Positions 60,021 to 64,000 of a DNA stretch of 64,000 nt are shown one piece after another. Made by a program: the position numbers and the translations under genes. The number at the start of each line of letters is the position of its first letter. Positions within the stretch are counted from its first letter, which is position 1. The notes under the pieces are model-generated. The model saw nothing but the letters and a program-made list of their open reading frames with translations, was not told where the DNA came from and did no database searches. This DNA is from Ignavibacteria bacterium RIFOXYC2_FULL_35_21. Lineage in GTDB: Bacteria > Bacteroidota > Ignavibacteria > Kapaibacteriales > UBA2268. The stretch covers positions 46,857 to 110,856 of the forward strand of contig MHAY01000071.1 in the NCBI GenBank assembly GCA_001804705.1, written 5' to 3'.

Positions 60021-61247
60021 ATGACCCTAAAACTCATAAATTTTGTTTCACGGCGTTTCTCGATGTCTGCAAAAAGGCAGAGATTCCTGAACTTTGCCCG
60101 GATGGTTGCTTTGATAAGCGTAATGCTGGGAAGCCTTTCCCTTATTGTTTCATTATCTGTATTGGATGGCTTTGAGACAATGCTGAAAGAGAGTGCAGTA
60201 AAGTTTACATCGCACATCACATTGAGAGCCTATGACAGCAGACCGATTGAAAATTATGATTCAGTGAGAAATGTTGTAACGAAATCTTTTCCTCAGATTA
60301 AGGCGATAGCTCCAATTATCGAAAGAGAAGGTCTGATTCGCTCAAAGACTTTTGTCGAGGGTGTGCTGATTAAAGGAACATCAGAAAAATATGCTCTTAC
60401 AAATGTTAAAAATAATATTGTTAAGGGTAAGTTTCATTTCTCAAATCCCAATGCAAATGAATTAATCATCGGGAAACGATTAGCCACAAAACTTTCGGCA
60501 AAGCCTGGCGATTCTCTTGTTCTGTACACAATGAAGTCGGGAAGTGTTGATAACATGGGCTTTCCTGAAATTGAGAAATTCAGGGTCATCGGAATTTACG
60601 AAACAGGAATGGCTCAATATGATGATATATATGTTTATATCCCGTTTGAAAAAGCATCAGAATTTTTCCGTCTTCCTATTAATTCAGCATCATCATTTGA
60701 TATAATGTTATATAATGTGAATGATGCTCCGCAGGTGAGCAAACAGCTCGATTCATTTCTCGGTTTCCCGTTCTACTCCTACACTGTATTTGAACTGCAC
60801 AAATCAATCTTCACATGGATTGAATACCAGAAAGCCCCAATTCCTCTTGTGCTGGGATTAATAAGCATAGTTGCAGTTCTGAATATCATTACAATTCTTT
60901 TAATAGTTGTTGTTGAAAAGACTCATTCAATAGGCATTCTCAGGGCATTGGGAATGGACAATAAAAGTATACTCTCGATATTTATCGTGCAGGGAACATT
61001 AATCGGACTTGCAGGAACCCTGATTGGCTGTGGAATAGGACTTGCTTTCTGCCTTATTCAGCAGACATTCGGAATCATCAGGTTGAATGGAGAAATATAT
61101 TTCCTCGATGTACTCCCGGTGCAGATTTCATTCTGGCATTATGCAGTTGTCATCGGTATTTCGACAGCACTATCTTTCCTTGCAACAGTTGTTCCATCAG
61201 CCATAGCAGTAAGGATCACACCCGTCAGGGCTATAAGGTATAAATAA
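60021..61247 (+). CDS. LolC/LolE-type FtsX-family ABC transporter permease
   Basis: This 408-residue permease has one N-terminal helix, a large periplasmic MacB-like core domain (about 50-265) and three C-terminal helices with EKTHSIGILRALGMDNKSI and PVRAIRYK. The MacB/FtsX fold and start FVSRRFSMSAKRQRFLNFAR match LolC/E, which extract lipoproteins from the inner membrane with the LolD ATPase. No lolD lies next to it, which is common in Bacteroidota. It is transcribed alone in the window. Confidence 0.88.
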   Translation: MTLKLINFVSRRFSMSAKRQRFLNFARMVALISVMLGSLSLIVSLSVLDGFETMLKESAVKFTSHITLRAYDSRPIENYDSVRNVVTKSFPQIKAIAPIIEREGLIRSKTFVEGVLIKGTSEKYALTNVKNNIVKGKFHFSNPNANELIIGKRLATKLSAKPGDSLVLYTMKSGSVDNMGFPEIEKFRVIGIYETGMAQYDDIYVYIPFEKASEFFRLPINSASSFDIMLYNVNDAPQVSKQLDSFLGFPFYSYTVFELHKSIFTWIEYQKAPIPLVLGLISIVAVLNIITILLIVVVEKTHSIGILRALGMDNKSILSIFIVQGTLIGLAGTLIGCGIGLAFCLIQQTFGIIRLNGEIYFLDVLPVQISFWHYAVVIGISTALSFLATVVPSAIAVRITPVRAIRYK

Positions 61248-61352
61248 ATCTTTAAGGACGCAATTTGCGACCTTTAATTCGTCTCTGCAATGCCGTAAAT
61301 CTTAAATTTGGTTATAAAGTTTTAGAAATAAGAAGTCCGAGGGATTTGACAG

Positions 61353-61538
61353 ATGAAAAATAAAAAAGAAAAAATATTCGATTGCGTTCAAATGGTTCGC
61401 GATATTCGTGATGCTTTCTATAGACAAGCTCATGACCCAAATTTTGACCCGAATGAATTTCAGCGTATTAAAGACAAATGGACAAAACGATTGGAACAGC
61501 AAGAGAAAAAAAATCAAATGAAATTAAAAGCTGTTTAA
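61353..61538 (+). CDS. Small conserved-looking protein, possible orphan antitoxin
   Basis: This 61-residue protein reads FDCVQMVRDIRDAFYRQAHDPNFDPNEFQRIKDKWTKRLEQQEK. FDCVxMxRxIRDxxY with a helical remainder resembles short antitoxin-like proteins found next to PIN or RelE toxins. No toxin gene is adjacent. It is flanked by palindromic words (GACGCAATTTGCGACC at 61257-61272 and a 27-bp palindrome at 61578-61604). The family link is by pattern only. Confidence 0.55.
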   Translation: MKNKKEKIFDCVQMVRDIRDAFYRQAHDPNFDPNEFQRIKDKWTKRLEQQEKKNQMKLKAV

Positions 61539-61577
61539 GGTCACAAATTGTGAGCATAAAAAACAAAGACTTACAAA

Positions 61578-61604
61578 CTTGAGGTCACAAATTGTGACCT
61601 CAAG
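61578..61604. repeat. 27-bp perfect palindrome (GGTCACAA-A-TTGTGACC type)
   Basis: The arms CTTGAGGTCACAA and TTGTGACCTCAAG surround a single A. A near copy of one half (AGGTCACAAATTGTGAG) is at 61539-61554, and a related GCAATTTGCGACC word is at 61259-61273. They may be operators, REP-like elements or a terminator for the small gene. Confidence 0.7.
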
Positions 61605-61719
61605 TTGAAGAAAAACCCAAGCGTAGAATTGGTTTTACTGCGGATGTTGAGTAAGAAATAATTATATAATGGTTTTCAATTTATTTATATTTGATGAATA
61701 ACAATTGAAAGGCTGGGAA

Positions 61720-62817
61720 ATGAGTAATGATTATCAAAAAACAGATGCTGATATTCATTTCGCAAAGGGTTGTGAAAAAGAAAAAATAGGAGATTTTTCA
61801 AAAGCAATTTATTATTATAATATTACAATTAATTTAAATCCGAAATATGCAATTGCATATTTTAGAAGAGGAAATTTAAATGTTAATAATAATGATTATT
61901 ATAAAGCTATAAAAGATTATACTAAAGCAATTAATATTAATCAATATTATAGTGATGCTTATAGTAATAGAGGGTATACACATTATATGGTTTCAAATTA
62001 TTTGGAAGCATTAAAAGATTGTAATAAAGCACTTGAGATTTACCCCAAAGATATTTATGCTTATATACACAGATCATTTATTAAGAAAAAATTAAATATA
62101 GAATATGCAGATTTTGATTGGCAAACTGCAATGGATATTAATAGCGAGTATTCATCAGCACATATAATTAAAATAGATGCAAAAACACACTTACTTGATA
62201 AAAAGGTAGCATTATTTATATATAATAAAATAAATAAACCTTCAACAGAAAATCCAATGATTGATATTGGAAATGCATATTCTAAGTTTCAAAAGGGTGA
62301 CTTTATAGGTTCAATTCATGAATGTAATAATGCATTAAGTAAAATGCCATCTTTAAATAAATCTATTATATATAGAGGAAAAACTGTACGATTTTTTGAG
62401 GATTATATAGATAAAATCTGGCTCTTTGACCAAGATGATGAAATAATGCAGAATTGCAATAAAGCAATACAACTTAATCCTAAAGATGCTGAAGCATATA
62501 ATAATAGAGGGATTCTAAAAATTCAATCTAATGCAATTGAAGAGGCTATCAGTGATTTCAATATAGCTATTGAATTAAAACCTGATTATTATGAAGCATA
62601 CTTTAATAAGGGTATTATTCACTTTGAATCAAATAAGTACGAAGCGATTAAGGATTTTAGTAATTCTATTCAATTCAATCCAAATTTTGCTGAAGCATAT
62701 TTTTACAGAGGTATGCTGTATTTTAATATTAGTGATAATATTAATGCCTTTTATGACATGTATAAAGCATGTGCATTAGGTATCGAACAAGCTAATGAAT
62801 TGATTAATAAATATTGA
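61720..62817 (+). CDS. Tetratricopeptide-repeat protein
   Basis: The ATG at 61720 is preferred over a TTG at 61705, as it follows AAAGGCTGGG. The protein has about 365 residues. It is built almost entirely of TPR motifs with the pattern AxAYxxRGxxxxxxxxxxxAIxDYxKAIxIN, for example YFRRGNLNVNNNDYYKAIKDYTKAIN and YNNRGILKIQSNAIEEAISDFNIAI, with a less regular part near residues 125-260. TPR arrays mediate protein-protein binding. The gene is AT-rich and ends 29 bp before an exported protease gene, suggesting a functional pair. Confidence 0.88.
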   Translation: MSNDYQKTDADIHFAKGCEKEKIGDFSKAIYYYNITINLNPKYAIAYFRRGNLNVNNNDYYKAIKDYTKAININQYYSDAYSNRGYTHYMVSNYLEALKDCNKALEIYPKDIYAYIHRSFIKKKLNIEYADFDWQTAMDINSEYSSAHIIKIDAKTHLLDKKVALFIYNKINKPSTENPMIDIGNAYSKFQKGDFIGSIHECNNALSKMPSLNKSIIYRGKTVRFFEDYIDKIWLFDQDDEIMQNCNKAIQLNPKDAEAYNNRGILKIQSNAIEEAISDFNIAIELKPDYYEAYFNKGIIHFESNKYEAIKDFSNSIQFNPNFAEAYFYRGMLYFNISDNINAFYDMYKACALGIEQANELINKY

Positions 62818-62846
62818 ATCTTAAATATTCATTCATTTGGTGATTT

Positions 62847-63959
62847 ATGAAAAATGATAAAATTTTGTGTTATGTTTTTCTTTTTTTAATCATAACAACT
62901 TTTCAGTCTAAAGAACTATTTTCACAGAATAACCACAAAAACGGTGAACTAAAAAGTGAGAAAATAACTTCACTATTACCTCCATTTAATGAAAATGCAG
63001 TTGTTAAAATTATTGTTTATGAAAATTTTTCAGTTGATAAGGAACAGCCTGGTTTGTATCGTGCCTATCCTAATTTAGGGCATGGTAGTGGAGTAATGAT
63101 AGAAAATGGCCTTATATTAACAGCAAAACATGTTATTGAATCAGCCAGATGTATAGCAGTAAAAATCCCGGGTAATAATCTGACATATCCTGCTGAAGTT
63201 GTTTATAAAGCGGATTATTCTGATTATGCATTTATAATAATTAGGGGAGAACATAAAAATTTTGTAAATCTATCGCAAGATCCTCCATTAATTCTTAGAG
63301 GACAACAAATATGGGCTTACGGTTATCCTGAAATAGCAAGTGAAATCGAACCCAATATTACAAAAGGAACAATAACAAGGTTCAGTAATACTTTTAATAA
63401 ATGGCAATTCGATGCTGGAATTTATGGCGGAAACTCAGGGGGTCCTTTAGTAACAGATGATGGGGTAATCTGCGGTTTAATTGTAGGTAGTGTTAAAGAA
63501 ACAGATTTTTTAAATTTTGCTGTTTGTATAGATACAATTATTACAACATATAAAAACCTGAAAGACCTTGGAACTTTTATTCAGGAAAAAAAAGAATTTG
63601 ATGAACTTCCTACAATTCAAAATAAAGCTAAGAATTATATATCCAATTTTTTTGCGAATAATGTTATACAAGGTGGATTTTATATAGATTTGGAAAAATT
63701 TGAGTCAGATATTAATTCAATTATTGACACAAACAAATTTGTTAAAGAATGGGCAATTTTTAAAGAAATTAAAGCAAGTTTATTTTTTAATATTGCAATG
63801 TATATCCTTGAAAAAAATTATAAAACAGTATATACTGCAAAAGAATTAAAAGAGTATGATTTAAAACAATATATTAGTTATCTTAATGAAGCTAAACAAG
63901 AAGTTAATATTGCAACAAGGGTTGATAAAAATTCGAGAGTGTTATCTAAAGATAGATAA
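62847..63959 (+). CDS. Exported trypsin-like serine protease
   Basis: The 370-residue protein has a signal peptide (KNDKILCYVFLFLIITTFQSKELFSQ). The trypsin-like domain (about 30-245) has a His in GLILTAKHVIESA, Asp in KADYSDYAFIII and Ser in GGNSGGPLVTDD. The C-terminal 120 residues are helical and have no recognisable PDZ domain, so it is not HtrA-like. The substrate is unknown. It follows the TPR gene on the same strand. The window ends 41 bp after its stop. Confidence 0.86.
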   Translation: MKNDKILCYVFLFLIITTFQSKELFSQNNHKNGELKSEKITSLLPPFNENAVVKIIVYENFSVDKEQPGLYRAYPNLGHGSGVMIENGLILTAKHVIESARCIAVKIPGNNLTYPAEVVYKADYSDYAFIIIRGEHKNFVNLSQDPPLILRGQQIWAYGYPEIASEIEPNITKGTITRFSNTFNKWQFDAGIYGGNSGGPLVTDDGVICGLIVGSVKETDFLNFAVCIDTIITTYKNLKDLGTFIQEKKEFDELPTIQNKAKNYISNFFANNVIQGGFYIDLEKFESDINSIIDTNKFVKEWAIFKEIKASLFFNIAMYILEKNYKTVYTAKELKEYDLKQYISYLNEAKQEVNIATRVDKNSRVLSKDR

Positions 63960-64000
63960 AAAGATCTCTCTATAATATTCAAAACTATTGTTCTCATTTA

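Overview
The window looks like chromosome from an AT-rich member of the Bacteroidota/Chlorobiota side of the bacterial tree, most plausibly Ignavibacteria- or Kapabacteria-like. This placement is inference. It rests on type IX secretion C-terminal sorting domains (14.7 kb and 24.0 kb), the bacillithiol enzyme BshC, a Bacteroidota-style Mrp ATPase without the usual CxxC, GTG/TTG starts with sporadic AGGAG ribosome sites, and many short palindromic intergenic repeats. No rRNA, CRISPR array, integrase or intact IS transposase is visible.

Layout. 0-13.7 kb: a CheB methylesterase cut by the window edge, a tandem pair of beta-barrel-like proteins, an envelope operon (unknown protein, HtrA protease, LptB), PriA, small membrane proteins, a heptose-phosphatase-like HAD protein with a glycosyltransferase, a class V aminotransferase and a UvrD-like helicase. 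13.8-22.3 kb: secreted proteins and lipoproteins, a second glycosyltransferase, a TylF-like methyltransferase, the tRNA methylthiotransferase MtaB and a PIN-toxin operon. 22.3-27 kb: BshC, a T9SS cargo protein, and Mrp plus an Nfu-type Fe-S scaffold. 27.2-27.8 kb: tRNA-Val and tRNA-Leu, with a four-helix-bundle (S23/IVP) gene bounded by inverted repeats between them.

27.8-43.2 kb is the most interesting part. A 21-bp perfect copy of the 3' end of tRNA-Leu(CAA) recurs in direct orientation at 43158-43178, as expected of a tRNA-targeted genomic island about 15.3 kb long. Nearly all of it is one minus-strand respiratory locus. It encodes a Cyc2-like fused cytochrome-porin, a type-1 copper protein fused to a carboxypeptidase-regulatory-like domain, a GltD-like flavin/Fe-S NAD(P) oxidoreductase, a Rieske protein, a split cytochrome b (b6-like and subunit-IV-like), an octaheme cytochrome c and a monoheme cytochrome c lipoprotein. 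Next to it is a two-component pair: a Cache-HAMP-PAS histidine kinase and a sigma-54-dependent response regulator. The simplest reading is a regulated chain linking an outer-membrane electron conduit to a quinone-reactive Rieske/cytochrome b complex and possibly to NAD(P). A family of short GTAG-plus-palindrome repeats was noticed only within this island, and one copy lies inside the regulator gene.

43.3-64 kb: Lon, a lone HydG maturase, a lipoprotein, a Cys/Met gamma-lyase family enzyme, a succinate-semialdehyde-type aldehyde dehydrogenase, a membrane heterodisulfide-reductase-like Fe-S protein, an ABC-2 export operon, a probable two-gene ATPase/TOPRIM defence module, a PhoH-like ATPase, a LolC/E-type permease, and a TPR protein followed by an exported trypsin-like protease.

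Functions were assigned by reading motifs. No database search was possible, so family names are as reliable as the motifs quoted.
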